DNA of 64,000 bases from Corynebacterium kroppenstedtii (lineage in GTDB: Bacteria > Actinomycetota > Actinomycetes > Mycobacteriales > Mycobacteriaceae): NCBI RefSeq assembly GCF_003243515.1, contig NZ_QFRA01000007.1, positions 10,110 through 74,109 on the forward strand, given 5' to 3'. The notes under the pieces were generated by a model. That model worked only from the letters and a program-made list of their open reading frames with translations. It had not been told where the DNA came from and made no database searches. This document shows, in pieces, positions 44,316-53,759 of this stretch (position 1 is its first letter; every line of letters starts with the position of its first letter). A program made the position numbers and the translations under genes.

Positions 44316-46714
44316 CCCGAGTACACAACGGTGAGACCCTGGGTCGCTCGTGTTGCAGCAACATAGAGATCCTGAAATCCTTGGACCGCCGTATATGCAA
44401 TATCTTCAGGTTCGATGATGACTACTTCATCAAATTCCAACCCCTTCGTGTCCGACGGATCCAAGATACTCACTGATTGATCGAGGTCTGATTGTTGTAC
44501 AGCCTGGTTGATGCAGGATTGAAGATCAGGGTTGTTTGCCGCAATGACAATCGCAATAGTACGTTCTGACGATATTGCTCCTGCAACATCAGAAATGACA
44601 TGTTGCAGTTTGTCGACAACAGGGGCTCGAACGCGACCGTGATCCGAATCTGCTAACTCATGGTCCGTGCTTTCAGCCTTAGTGGCACGGCATGAGTCCA
44701 GCTCGGGCATATAGACCATCGTGGGCTGTCGGCTATTCGAACGAATAGCAGTATCGGACGACGTACCAGGCGCCACATGATGGCGTATGTGGTCAACGAC
44801 GTCGGTGATCTCTTTGGGAGTCCGGTAGTTAATCGTCAGCCGATGATGGTGCCACCGCGACTGGACGAACGGCTCCAGCGTGTCCGACCATGACTCCACC
44901 CCAGCGGGGCTTCCTGTTTGCGCGGTGTCGCCGACCAAGGTCATCCAGTGGTTGGGGCATCGACGCATCACCATCCGCCACTCCATCGCGGAGAGCTCTT
45001 GCGCTTCATCGACGACGACGTGCCCATAGGACCACAGTCGGTCTTCCTGAGCACGCTCGGCCGTCGTCCGATCATCCCGGACACGTTGGCGTTCCGCCAG
45101 CGCAGCAGCATCGAGAATGTCGTAGGCCATGAGTATTTCGGGATCGAACTGATCATCAACGTCTTGGGACGCCGAGCCGGCCAAAATATCGAGGGCGTCT
45201 TGCGCCTCAGCTATGCGTTTGGATCGCTCGAGCTCTTCCTTCGCTCTCTGCTCGTCGACATCAGCAAGGCCAATAATCGTTGCGAGCTCATCCAGAAGAG
45301 CAGCATCTGAGGTGGAAAAGCTCCGCCCGTCCGCTCTGCGGAGAGCCTCACGCGTGAGATCGTCATAATCATTGGTCGCGTGCTGCAGCGCGCTCTCGTC
45401 ACTGAAGAGGGTTGCAAGCACGTCGATGGGATCCAGCTCGGGCCACAGACTGTCCATCAATTCGATGACTGCAGGCTCCTCTTCCAGGTCTTCCCGCAGC
45501 GCAACCCGGTCACCGGCGTCAAGGAGATTATTCCCGCCTAACGGGTCTTCGCCAATTTGATCGGCGAAGGCGTCGGCGAGAAGGTCTAGGAATTTGTCTT
45601 GGAAAATACCGCGAGCCTGGTTGTGCGCTTTTCGCGAACGACGAGCTCGTGTTCGCGCAGCTCGAACCATCGCGGGCGTGACGTCCAAGTGATGCCCATC
45701 CACACTTAACGACTTCGTTTCGTCGGGAACGAGCTGATAGTTCTTCACGGCATTAGTCAGGATCTCCACCATTTCAATGGATCCTTTGACTTCTCTACTG
45801 AGCTCAGAGTCAATTCGTGACGACGTAACCCCGGGATAAAGATCCCCGATAGTCGACAGGACAACGCCACCTTCGCCCAGCGTCGGAAGAACGCGGGAAA
45901 TGTAGTCAATGAACGTCCTGTTGGGCCCAATGACTAACACGCCGGTGGGAGAGAGGACGTCTCGCCATGTGTACAGCAGATATGCGACACGGTGGAGGGC
46001 AACTGCCGTTTTCCCAGTTCCGGGGCCACCTTCCACAACCGTGACTCCGCGGTAAGGATCGCGGATGATGGTATCTTGCTCACGCTGAATTGTTGCGACG
46101 ATGTCGGTCATATGCCCGGTGCGGGCTGCGTTGAGCGCTGAAAGCAGAGGGGATTCATCGCCTGCGCCGCGCGGGGATGAGTCCGCGTTAACGCCATCCG
46201 CGTTGAGCGTTTCAGCGTCAAGATACTCGTCAGTGACTCCCGTTACCGTGCGTCCGTTCGTCCGCAAGTGGCATCGTAGGGCCACACCTTCCGGGTGTGC
46301 AGTCGTCGCCAAGTAATAAGGCCGTGCCCCCGGGGCGCGCCAATCCATGAGGGTTGTCCGATAATCGTCATCCTTATCGGACAACCCGATCCGCCCGATA
46401 TAGCGTCGATCCAGCTCAGGGTTGTCAGGAGATGGGTTTTCCGGTTCCTCGCCATCGGTTTCGACAACATCGATACGGCCGAAACACAGGCCAATTTCGG
46501 CTGAGGACAGCATGGTAAGCCGATCATGCAACGTGCTATATGCCGTTTCTCGCTCGACGAGGCCACGAGGATCATGAGTACGCCGGCGTAGAACTGAACT
46601 CAGTTTCTCCTCAGAGAGTCGACGCTCACGATCGACGTAGGTGAAGAGTGAGTCGAGAACACGCTGCTCGTAGGCGATGGCGGATTGTTCAGAGTCGGTC
46701 GTGGGGGTTCCCAC
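44291..46714 (-). CDS. helR: HelD/HelR-type RNA polymerase-recycling ATPase (SF1 helicase-like)
   Basis: An 807-residue protein. The N-terminal region (EQRVLDSLFTYVDRERRL… LCFGRIDV) has the HelD coiled arm and FGRID motif. The ATPase has VVEGGPGTGKTAVALHRVAYLLYT (Walker A, Q-less variant), HVVVDEAQELSAMEWRMV (Walker B), LVGDTAQT and LTINYRTPKEI. The C-terminus has DTKGLEFDEVVII and AATRATQGL. HelD proteins dislodge stalled RNA polymerase; the actinobacterial HelR form protects polymerase from rifamycins. Class assignment is by eye. GTG start at 46714 with GGAGAG upstream. Confidence 0.87.
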   Translation of the reverse strand: MGTPTTDSEQSAIAYEQRVLDSLFTYVDRERRLSEEKLSSVLRRRTHDPRGLVERETAYSTLHDRLTMLSSAEIGLCFGRIDVVETDGEEPENPSPDNPELDRRYIGRIGLSDKDDDYRTTLMDWRAPGARPYYLATTAHPEGVALRCHLRTNGRTVTGVTDEYLDAETLNADGVNADSSPRGAGDESPLLSALNAARTGHMTDIVATIQREQDTIIRDPYRGVTVVEGGPGTGKTAVALHRVAYLLYTWRDVLSPTGVLVIGPNRTFIDYISRVLPTLGEGGVVLSTIGDLYPGVTSSRIDSELSREVKGSIEMVEILTNAVKNYQLVPDETKSLSVDGHHLDVTPAMVRAARTRARRSRKAHNQARGIFQDKFLDLLADAFADQIGEDPLGGNNLLDAGDRVALREDLEEEPAVIELMDSLWPELDPIDVLATLFSDESALQHATNDYDDLTREALRRADGRSFSTSDAALLDELATIIGLADVDEQRAKEELERSKRIAEAQDALDILAGSASQDVDDQFDPEILMAYDILDAAALAERQRVRDDRTTAERAQEDRLWSYGHVVVDEAQELSAMEWRMVMRRCPNHWMTLVGDTAQTGSPAGVESWSDTLEPFVQSRWHHHRLTINYRTPKEITDVVDHIRHHVAPGTSSDTAIRSNSRQPTMVYMPELDSCRATKAESTDHELADSDHGRVRAPVVDKLQHVISDVAGAISSERTIAIVIAANNPDLQSCINQAVQQSDLDQSVSILDPSDTKGLEFDEVVIIEPEDIAYTAVQGFQDLYVAATRATQGLTVVYSGQPMFESA

Positions 46715-46768
46715 ATTCTCTCCAATAAACGTAGGGGTCTTTCGAAGTAATCATCCGTGATGGAGCTA

Positions 46769-46801
46769 CCCCATGGGCGTGAGAACTGTTCGCCCACGGG
46801 G
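46769..46801 (-). terminator. Hairpin after the MBL hydrolase gene
   Basis: Stem CCCCATGGGCG/CGCCCACGGGG with an 11-base loop, between the MBL gene and helR on the minus strand. No U-tract follows, so it is a weak or Rho-assisted terminator, or a processing hairpin. Confidence 0.45.
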
Positions 46802-46814
46802 TAGGTTGCGTTGA

Positions 46815-47639
46815 TCACCACCCACGCTCACGCCATTCGGCGAGATGAGGATATTCGGCACCCAGTGTCGTATCGTCCCCATGGCCCGGGTGGATGCAGG
46901 TTGACCCATCATACACATCGAAGAGCTTGTGGGTGACGTCGTCTAATAAACGGTTGAAGGCCTCTGGTGACGACGTTTTTCCGACCCCGCCGGGGAAAAG
47001 AGAATCGCCAGTGAAAACGTGAACGGGCGCTTTAACACCGAGCGAAGATTGCGGGTCAAAGGCTATGGCCAGGCCCTCACGAGTGTGGCCATGGAGAGTA
47101 ATGCCGGACAAGTGAAGGCCAGCTAGCTTCTCACTGGCGAGGTCTAACCTTTCTCCGTCCTTGGCGACGCGGTCAGCATCGGCAGGTAAATCAGGTGCAT
47201 CCCCGGCGGACGCATGATGTCGTGCCCCAGTCTGCTGGAGAACCTCTTGGAGGGCTCCGACGTGATCATAGTGTGAATGCGTAGTGATAACGTCCGTTAT
47301 CTTCACCCCCGCGGCATCGGCGAGATCAAGGAGAAAAGGCGCGTCAGTTGCAGCATCAATGAGGACCGCATCGTTATCCACTGCCAGGAGATAACAGGAA
47401 TTGTCCATGGATCCCACAGAGGTTTTGATAATGGATACGACGCTTGCCTCGGATGACGTGGGTTGTCCATCGCGGGTTTGAGGCGGGGCTTCATAGACTA
47501 ATCGTTGAGCTTGCTGAGGGCCGTCAATATGCCCTGTGTACGAGCCAAAAACTATATGCTCGTTGGTACGAGCTGCCGCGTTATCTGTGTTTGCGTGTGA
47601 CGTTTCCGAGTTTTCTGGAGTGTTGTCGGAAGTGCTCAT
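46815..47639 (-). CDS. MBL-fold metallo-hydrolase (glyoxalase II-like)
   Basis: A 274-residue metallo-beta-lactamase-fold enzyme with HSHYDHVG, LHGHTREGLAIA, FTGDSLFPGGVGK and CIHPGHGDDTTLG, which supply the His/Asp metal ligands. It matches Rv1637c by position next to the Usp gene and uvrA. Thioesterase/glyoxalase II-like activity is likely; the substrate is unknown. It diverges from uvrA with 115 bases between the starts. Confidence 0.9.
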   Translation of the reverse strand: MSTSDNTPENSETSHANTDNAAARTNEHIVFGSYTGHIDGPQQAQRLVYEAPPQTRDGQPTSSEASVVSIIKTSVGSMDNSCYLLAVDNDAVLIDAATDAPFLLDLADAAGVKITDVITTHSHYDHVGALQEVLQQTGARHHASAGDAPDLPADADRVAKDGERLDLASEKLAGLHLSGITLHGHTREGLAIAFDPQSSLGVKAPVHVFTGDSLFPGGVGKTSSPEAFNRLLDDVTHKLFDVYDGSTCIHPGHGDDTTLGAEYPHLAEWRERGW

Positions 47640-47754
47640 GCGTCCACCCTAGGTCTTTTTCGTGACGATGTGTGCGGGGTGGCCTGTACTGGTCGTAGAA
47701 TAGCGCGGTATTCGTTTCACAAACCATTAATGAGCGATATAAGAAGGGAAATCT

Positions 47755-50637
47755 GTGGCAGATCGACTGATCGTCCGGGGAGCCAGTGAACATAACTTAA
47801 AAGGTGTTGATATCGATTTACCTCGAGACGAACTCATCGTTTTCACGGGTTTATCCGGATCCGGTAAATCATCCCTTGCCTTCGATACGATTTTTGCTGA
47901 GGGGCAGCGTCGTTATGTCGAGTCATTGAGCTCTTATGCCCGTCAGTTCCTTGGACAGATGGAGAAACCGGCGGTCGATTTTATTGAGGGACTCTCACCA
48001 GCTGTTTCCATTGACCAGAAGTCAACGAACCATAACCCGCGTTCAACGGTGGGGACGATCACCGAAGTTTATGATTACCTCCGGCTTCTCTATGCGCGCA
48101 TTGGTATCCCGCACTGCCCGACCTGTGGTGCGGTTATTGAGCGCCAAACACCGCAACAAATTGTTGACCAGATTATGGATATGGAACAAGGACTCCGATT
48201 CCAAATCTTGGCCCCGGTTGTGCGGACACGAAAAGGGGAGTTTGTTGACTTATTCGAGAACCTTTCAGCACAGGGATATGTTCGCGTCCGCGTAGATGGA
48301 ACGACTTATCACATTTCCGATGTCCCTAAATTGGAAAAACAGGTCAAACATAATATCGAAGTTGTTATTGACCGTCTGTCAGTAAAGCCGACTCAGAAGC
48401 AGCGGTTAACTGATTCCGTCGAAACCGCATTGAATCTCGCTGATGGGGTAGTCATCTTTGATTTTGTCTCCTTAGATGATGATCATCCTTATCGTTTCCG
48501 ACGTTTTAGCGAGAAGATGGCATGCCCGAATGGTCATCCATTAGCTATTGATGAACTGGAACCGAGAACGTTCTCGTTCAACTCGCCATACGGAGCTTGT
48601 CCCGAATGTGATGGGTTGGGGAGCAAGCTGACCGTTGATGAATTATTAGTGATTCCTGATGATACAAAGCCACTGGTCGAAGCCATCGCGCCGTGGGTGA
48701 GTAACCATTCAACCTTCTACTCGAAAATGGTGGAGGCAATAGCCCAGCAGTTGGGGGTTTCTCCGAGCACGCCGTGGAAAGACCTGACCGCGTCCCAGAA
48801 GCGGACGATCATGCATGGGTCGAATCATCAGATTTCCATTCGTTATCGCAATGCTTATCGGAGGGTAAGGAAGTATAGCGCGCCGTTTGAAGGGGTCATG
48901 CCATTTCTTCATCGGCGGATAGACCAGGCAGAGTCTGATTCGCAAAAACAGCGGTTCACGGCATATATGCGTGAGGTGCCTTGTCCGAAGTGCCATGGAG
49001 CTCGTTTAAAGCCCGAGGTCCTCTCGGTCAAGATTGCTGGAGACTCTTCGGATGGTACCAATCAGGAGTTATCCATTGCGGAGCTTAGTGATTTATCTAT
49101 CTCTGACGCTTCGGTGTTCTTAAATTCGTTAACGCTCTCCTCCCGTGAGGAAATGATTTCCGGCCGAGTGCTCAAGGAAGTGCAGGCGCGACTGACTTTC
49201 CTTCTCGACGTCGGACTGGAGTACCTGTCACTATCTCGTTCGGCTGGAACCCTTTCAGGTGGAGAAGCCCAACGTATTCGCTTAGCGACGCAGATCGGTT
49301 CAGGTCTGGCGGGCGTCCTCTACGTTCTTGACGAGCCTTCGATTGGCCTCCATCAGCGCGATAATCAACGATTGATCGCTACTCTGGAACAGCTTCGCGA
49401 TCTTGGAAATACTCTCATCGTTGTCGAGCACGATGAGGAAACGATTCGTACAGCGGATTGGCTGGTCGATATTGGTCCTCGTGCTGGTGAATATGGTGGG
49501 GAAGTGGTCTATCAGGGCCGACCGGATGGCATCGAGAAGTGTAAGAACTCGTTAACCGGTGACTATTTATCCCGTCGACGGGTGTTGGCCGTTCCGGACA
49601 AGCGCCGAGAACTTGGTAAAGACCGTCACATCACAGTCATTGAGGCTAAGGAAAATAATCTTAAAAATATCGATGTGTCTTTCCCGCTCGGTGTTTTGAC
49701 CGTCGTCACTGGGGTATCAGGGTCAGGTAAGTCGTCTTTGGTGAATGGTGTTCTCGCATCGACATTGCAGAGAGATTTGAATGGTGCCCGCGTCGTTCCA
49801 GGCCGTCACCGTCGGATTGAGGGGCTGGATCAGCTGGACAAGTTGGTGCAGGTTGATCAGAGTCCGATCGGCCGGACACCGCGGTCAAATCCTGCGACAT
49901 ATACGGGAGTTTTTGACAAGATTCGTAATCTTTTCGCCGAAACACAAGAGGCAAAAGTGCGCGGCTATAAAGCCGGTCGCTTTTCATTCAATGTTAAAGG
50001 TGGACGGTGCGAAGCATGTCGAGGCGACGGGACAATCAAGATTGAAATGAATTTTCTCCCCGACGTGTATGTTCCGTGTGAAGTCTGTCATGGCGCGCGG
50101 TACAACCGGGAAACTCTTGAGGTCAAATATAAGGGCAAAAACATTGCCGAAGTCCTCGATATGCCCATTTCTGAGGCTGCCGACTTCTTTGAACCGATCA
50201 CCTCTATCCACCGGTATCTCGCGACTCTTGTCGACGTCGGTTTGGGCTATGTCCGTTTGGGACAGTCGGCAACGACGTTGTCCGGTGGTGAAGCGCAGCG
50301 CGTTAAATTAGCTTCCGAACTGCAAAAACGCTCTCGTGGGCGGACGGTTTATATCCTTGATGAGCCAACGACCGGGTTGCATTTTGAAGATACTCGGAAA
50401 CTCATGCTCGTGATTCAGGGGCTCGTTGACAAAGGGAACTCCGTCATCGTTATCGAGCACAACCTAGATGTCATCAAGATGGCAGATTGGGTCATCGATA
50501 TGGGACCAGAAGGTGGTGCTGGCGGTGGACGTGTCGTTGATCAGGGGACACCTGAAGATCTCGTGGAGCGTCGGGAAGAAACCGGTTCCTATACCGCGAA
50601 GTATTTGGCCGATATGCTCCCTGGAAAGAGTAATTAA
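47755..50637 (+). CDS. uvrA: Excinuclease ABC subunit A
   Basis: A 960-residue damage-sensing ATPase. It has two ABC modules (Walker [15 protein letters not shown] and [13 protein letters not shown]), two signature motifs ([12 protein letters not shown] and [12 protein letters not shown]) and zinc-finger Cys clusters (CPTCGAVI and CEACRGDG with CEVCHG). It recruits UvrB to DNA lesions. GTG start at 47755 (GAAGGG upstream). A TAGAAT −10 lies at 47696–47701. No LexA box was seen. Confidence 0.97.
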   Translation: MADRLIVRGASEHNLKGVDIDLPRDELIVFTGLSGSGKSSLAFDTIFAEGQRRYVESLSSYARQFLGQMEKPAVDFIEGLSPAVSIDQKSTNHNPRSTVGTITEVYDYLRLLYARIGIPHCPTCGAVIERQTPQQIVDQIMDMEQGLRFQILAPVVRTRKGEFVDLFENLSAQGYVRVRVDGTTYHISDVPKLEKQVKHNIEVVIDRLSVKPTQKQRLTDSVETALNLADGVVIFDFVSLDDDHPYRFRRFSEKMACPNGHPLAIDELEPRTFSFNSPYGACPECDGLGSKLTVDELLVIPDDTKPLVEAIAPWVSNHSTFYSKMVEAIAQQLGVSPSTPWKDLTASQKRTIMHGSNHQISIRYRNAYRRVRKYSAPFEGVMPFLHRRIDQAESDSQKQRFTAYMREVPCPKCHGARLKPEVLSVKIAGDSSDGTNQELSIAELSDLSISDASVFLNSLTLSSREEMISGRVLKEVQARLTFLLDVGLEYLSLSRSAGTLSGGEAQRIRLATQIGSGLAGVLYVLDEPSIGLHQRDNQRLIATLEQLRDLGNTLIVVEHDEETIRTADWLVDIGPRAGEYGGEVVYQGRPDGIEKCKNSLTGDYLSRRRVLAVPDKRRELGKDRHITVIEAKENNLKNIDVSFPLGVLTVVTGVSGSGKSSLVNGVLASTLQRDLNGARVVPGRHRRIEGLDQLDKLVQVDQSPIGRTPRSNPATYTGVFDKIRNLFAETQEAKVRGYKAGRFSFNVKGGRCEACRGDGTIKIEMNFLPDVYVPCEVCHGARYNRETLEVKYKGKNIAEVLDMPISEAADFFEPITSIHRYLATLVDVGLGYVRLGQSATTLSGGEAQRVKLASELQKRSRGRTVYILDEPTTGLHFEDTRKLMLVIQGLVDKGNSVIVIEHNLDVIKMADWVIDMGPEGGAGGGRVVDQGTPEDLVERREETGSYTAKYLADMLPGKSN

Positions 50638-50657
50638 TTAGAGCTACAGCCGAGATA

Positions 50658-50673
50658 CAGACCGGTCGGTCTA
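50658..50673 (+). promoter_or_regulatory. McbR-like operator upstream of cystathionine beta-synthase
   Basis: CAGAC-N6-GTCTA (the AGAC-N6-GTCT core is exact) matches the TAGAC-N6-GTCTA consensus of the C. glutamicum sulfur regulator McbR except for the first base. It overlaps the expected −35 region of a promoter whose −10 is TATACT (50695–50700), 8 bases before the ATG. Confidence 0.6.
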
Positions 50674-50707
50674 ACTGATTGGGATTGGGGTTTCTATACT
50701 CGATCCC

Positions 50708-52089
50708 ATGAAAATCTTGAAACACATCACTGAGGCAGTTGGTGATACGCCCCTAGTGCAACTGCAGTCTGTTGTTTCGGATGGAGCAGGCTTAGTTGCT
50801 GCCAAAATTGAATACCTTAACCCGGGCGGAAGTTCTAAGGACCGCATAGCGAAAAAGATTATCGATGCTGCGGAGAAAGAGGGAAAACTCAAGCCCGGCG
50901 GAACCATTATTGAACCGACGTCAGGAAACACCGGAGTCGGTTTAGCGATGGTTGCCCAAGAGCGCGGATACCAGTGCATCTTTGTTTGCCCCGACAAAGT
51001 GGGAAAAGACAAAATTGATGTCCTTCGTGCCTACGGTGCTGAAGTCGTTGTCTGCCCGACGGCCGTAGAGCCCGATAGTCCTGACTCGTATTATTCGGTG
51101 TCAGATCGTCTTGTTTCCGAAACGCCCGGAGCCTTTAAACCCGATCAGTATTCCAACCCCAATGGGCCGGCTAGCCATTATGAATCCACCGGCCCAGAAA
51201 TTTGGCGGGACACTGACGGGGAAATTACTCACTTCGTAGCGGGAGTGGGCACCGGTGGAACAATTACGGGCACGGGCCGTTTCCTCAAAGAGGTTTCGGA
51301 CGGAGCAGTCAAAGTCATTGGTGCTGATCCCGAGGGCTCGGTCTATTCGGGTGGTTCCGGACGCCCGTATCTCATCGAAGGAGTCGGTGAGGATATGTGG
51401 CCCGACGCCTATGACCGCAGCCTTCCCGATGAGATCATTTCCGTGACTGATGCTGAAGCCTTTGCGATGACGCGTCGCCTAGCAAGGGAAGAAGGTCTAT
51501 TAGTCGGTGGATCGTCGGGAATGGCTGTTGTTGCCGCAATAAAGGTTGCTCAACGGGATCCGGACGCCAAAATTGTTGTTCTTTTGCCTGATGGTGGCCG
51601 GGGATACTTAGGCAAGATTTTCAATGACGAGTGGATGCTTTCGTATGGTTTTGATACCGGACGCCCCCGTGAACAAGAAGAGCCGACGATAGCCGACATC
51701 CTTCGTCGTAAGAATGATTCAGCCTCGTCGCTTCCCGCTTTCGTTCATACTCACCCGAATGAGACCATCCGTGATGCCATCAATATTTTGCGGGAATTCA
51801 ACGTATCGCAGATGCCAGTCCTAGGGGCCGAACCTCCGGTTGTCGTGGGGAAATTCGTGGCGCTGTCACTGAAAGAGGCCTGCTACGAGCTGTGTACGAG
51901 GATGGTCATTCGTTGTCCGATTCGGTCTCGTCCGTGATGGAGGACGCCATGCCCCTCGTCGGCGATCAAGAGCGAGCATCTGAAGCGATCAAGCAACTAG
52001 AAAGTGTGGATTCACTGATGGTTCTCGCTGATGGTGTTCCGGTTGGAGTGGTAACTCGTCAAGATCTGCTTGGCTTCGCCAAAAAGTAA
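50708..52089 (+). pseudogene. cbs: Cystathionine beta-synthase, frameshifted in the CBS-domain region
   Basis: Two frames together encode a 460-residue enzyme of the Rv1077 type. The PLP domain (1–about 320) is intact: Lys44 in NPGGSSKDR, EPTSGNTGVGLAM, GVGTGGTITGTG and VGGSSGMA. The CBS-domain pair is broken. After the GGGG at 51847–51850 (codon about 380) the first frame runs into unrelated sequence and stops at 51937. Restoring one G gives GEIRGAVTERGLLRAVYEDGH and continuous CBS-domain sequence to 52089. The truncated form would keep the catalytic part and the first CBS domain. A real polymorphism or a sequencing error in the G run are equally possible. The enzyme makes cystathionine from serine and homocysteine. 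Confidence 0.88.
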
Positions 52090-52150
52090 AGCATACAAAG
52101 AGCGAAGCCTAGTGGGAATAAAACCAATATGTTCTGAAGAAAGGGAAAAG

Positions 52151-53314
52151 ATGAGTGACATAGAAAAAGGAGACGCTCGAGACCGAGGATTGGAGACGTC
52201 TGCCGTTCACGCAGGGTGGACGCCGGAAGCTGCAACTGGAGCAGTTAACCCACCTATTTATGCAACGTCTACCTATGCCCAAGACGGAGTCGGTGGACTG
52301 CGCGGCGGTTACGAGTACTCCAGGACGGGAAACTCAACCCGCACTGCATTAGAAAAAGCAATCGCTGAGCTAGAGCGGGGCAAGTATGGGCGTGCCTTTG
52401 GCTCAGGAATGGCGGCTAGTGACGCAGTTTTGCGGGCTATGCTCAAACCCGGCGACCACATCATCATCCCCAATGACGCGTATGGCGGAACATTCCGTCT
52501 CATTGACAAGATTTTTGCCAAGTGGGGGATCGATTACACACCGGTGGCAATTAACGATCTCGATGAGGTGCGATCCGCGCTTACTGATCGGACGCGGCTG
52601 GTATGGGCTGAGTCCCCAACCAATCCACTGCTGACCATTGCGGATATCCCTGCTCTGGCTAAAGTCGCGCACAGCGTGAACGCTCGGTTAGTGGTTGACA
52701 ATACGTTTGCTACTCCGGCTTTGCAGCACCTGTTATCCCTCGGCGCAGACATCGTCGTCCATTCGACCACGAAATACATTGGTGGGCACTCTGATGTAGT
52801 CGGCGGGGCAGTAGTGACATCTGATCAAGCCGTCGATGAGGAGGTCGCTTTCTTGCAGAATTCTGCTGGTGCGACTGCTGGGCCCTTCGATTCATTCCTT
52901 ACTTTGCGTGGACTGAGGAGTCTGCCAGTCCGGATGGAGCGACACAGTGCGAATGCACAGGCCATAGCTAACCGATTGGCTGATCACCCCGCGGTTAAAG
53001 AGGTCATTTATCCAGGGTTGGAGAGCCATCCCGGGCACGCGGTTGCCGCTGCTCAAATGTCTCACTTTGGTGGCATGGTCTCTCTTCGCCTCGCTGACCA
53101 CGATGCGGCACAGCGTCGTTGCAAGAACACATCGGTCTTTACACTCGCCGAATCGCTTGGCGGAGTTGAATCACTGATCGAGCATCCGGCAGCAATGACC
53201 CACGCGTCGACAGCGGGATCAGTGCTGGAAGTTCCTGATGACTTGGTTCGACTTTCGGTTGGTCTAGAATCTGCCGAAGACCTTATCGCTGACCTATTGC
53301 AGGCACTTGACTAG
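52151..53314 (+). CDS. metB: Cystathionine gamma-synthase/lyase
   Basis: A 387-residue PLP enzyme of the Cys/Met metabolism family. It shows ETSAVHAGW, NPPIYATSTYAQDG, YSRTGNSTR, VDNTFATPALQHLLSLGADIVVHSTTKYIGGHSD (PLP Lys), and ESLGGVESLIEHPAAMTHAS. Synthase and gamma-lyase activities are hard to tell apart by sequence; pairing with cystathionine beta-synthase (same pair as Rv1077–Rv1079) favours a role in reverse transsulfuration. AAAGGG lies before ATG 52151. It probably shares the upstream promoter, 61 bases after the beta-synthase. Confidence 0.92.
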   Translation: MSDIEKGDARDRGLETSAVHAGWTPEAATGAVNPPIYATSTYAQDGVGGLRGGYEYSRTGNSTRTALEKAIAELERGKYGRAFGSGMAASDAVLRAMLKPGDHIIIPNDAYGGTFRLIDKIFAKWGIDYTPVAINDLDEVRSALTDRTRLVWAESPTNPLLTIADIPALAKVAHSVNARLVVDNTFATPALQHLLSLGADIVVHSTTKYIGGHSDVVGGAVVTSDQAVDEEVAFLQNSAGATAGPFDSFLTLRGLRSLPVRMERHSANAQAIANRLADHPAVKEVIYPGLESHPGHAVAAAQMSHFGGMVSLRLADHDAAQRRCKNTSVFTLAESLGGVESLIEHPAAMTHASTAGSVLEVPDDLVRLSVGLESAEDLIADLLQALD

Positions 53315-53377
53315 CTACCACACCTGGTCAGTAGCGCATCTTCGATCGACGCATTCCTGGATGGCTTAGCTAAAGAT

Positions 53378-53406
53378 TTGGCACTCATCCACGAGCCTGC
53401 TATCCT
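53378..53406 (+). promoter_or_regulatory. Strong promoter of the infC operon
   Basis: TTGGCA (53378–53383), exactly 17 bases, TATCCT (53401–53406). It places the mRNA start near 53413, about 347 bases before infC. Confidence 0.7.
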
Positions 53407-53412
53407 GATCGA

Positions 53413-53759
53413 CACGACCGTCCGACGTGGTGGAAATCCACGCGGGCTGCAAGCGGAGGATGCTCCCACCACGTGACCGCCGAAAGGTTGGACTCTGGTA
53501 GAAGGTTACCGATAAGTTTTGGCTTACGCTCAGAACTTATGTGTTGAGCCTTGGTGGCATCCCCGTCTTACAGAGTGGATCTGTAAAGCGGGGATTCTTT
53601 TATGGCGCAGCAAAGGAACCTACGCCTCAGGTGTTGGCACTCGTGCGTTATGCGCACTCGTGAAAATGCCTGTGAGTCCGGTTCAAAGGTTTATCCAGCG
53701 CTTGTAGCACGTCAGTGCGGCCAGACCAGTCAATGTTCATCCCTATTGAGGAGTCTCAC
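53413..53759 (+). promoter_or_regulatory. Structured infC–rpmI–rplT leader RNA
   Basis: This 445-base gap (53315–53759) holds no gene. The leader contains hairpin ACGTGGTGG (53425–53433) with CCACCACGT (53466–53474), then an ATAAGTT/AACTTAT stem (about 53513–53540), then the intrinsic terminator at 53559–53603. A GGCTTA…TTGAGCC pairing could compete with the middle stem. The layout suggests transcription attenuation of the operon. I do not recognise a described element. Confidence 0.6.
53559..53603 (+). terminator. Intrinsic terminator (attenuator) in the infC leader
   Basis: ATCCCCG…TTACAGA pairs with TCTGTAA…CGGGGAT (two mismatched central bases, 5-base loop), followed directly by TCTTTTAT. 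It lies about 160 bases before the infC start in the same transcript. Confidence 0.8.

Noticed and set aside
50638..50707. SAM riboswitch upstream of the cystathionine beta-synthase gene
   Set aside because: The gap is only 70 bases and the −10 lies 8 bases before the ATG, so there is no leader to hold one.
52070..52150. Upstream extension of the cystathionine gamma-synthase frame
   Set aside because: The family N-terminus begins at ATG 52151, which has AAAGGG upstream.
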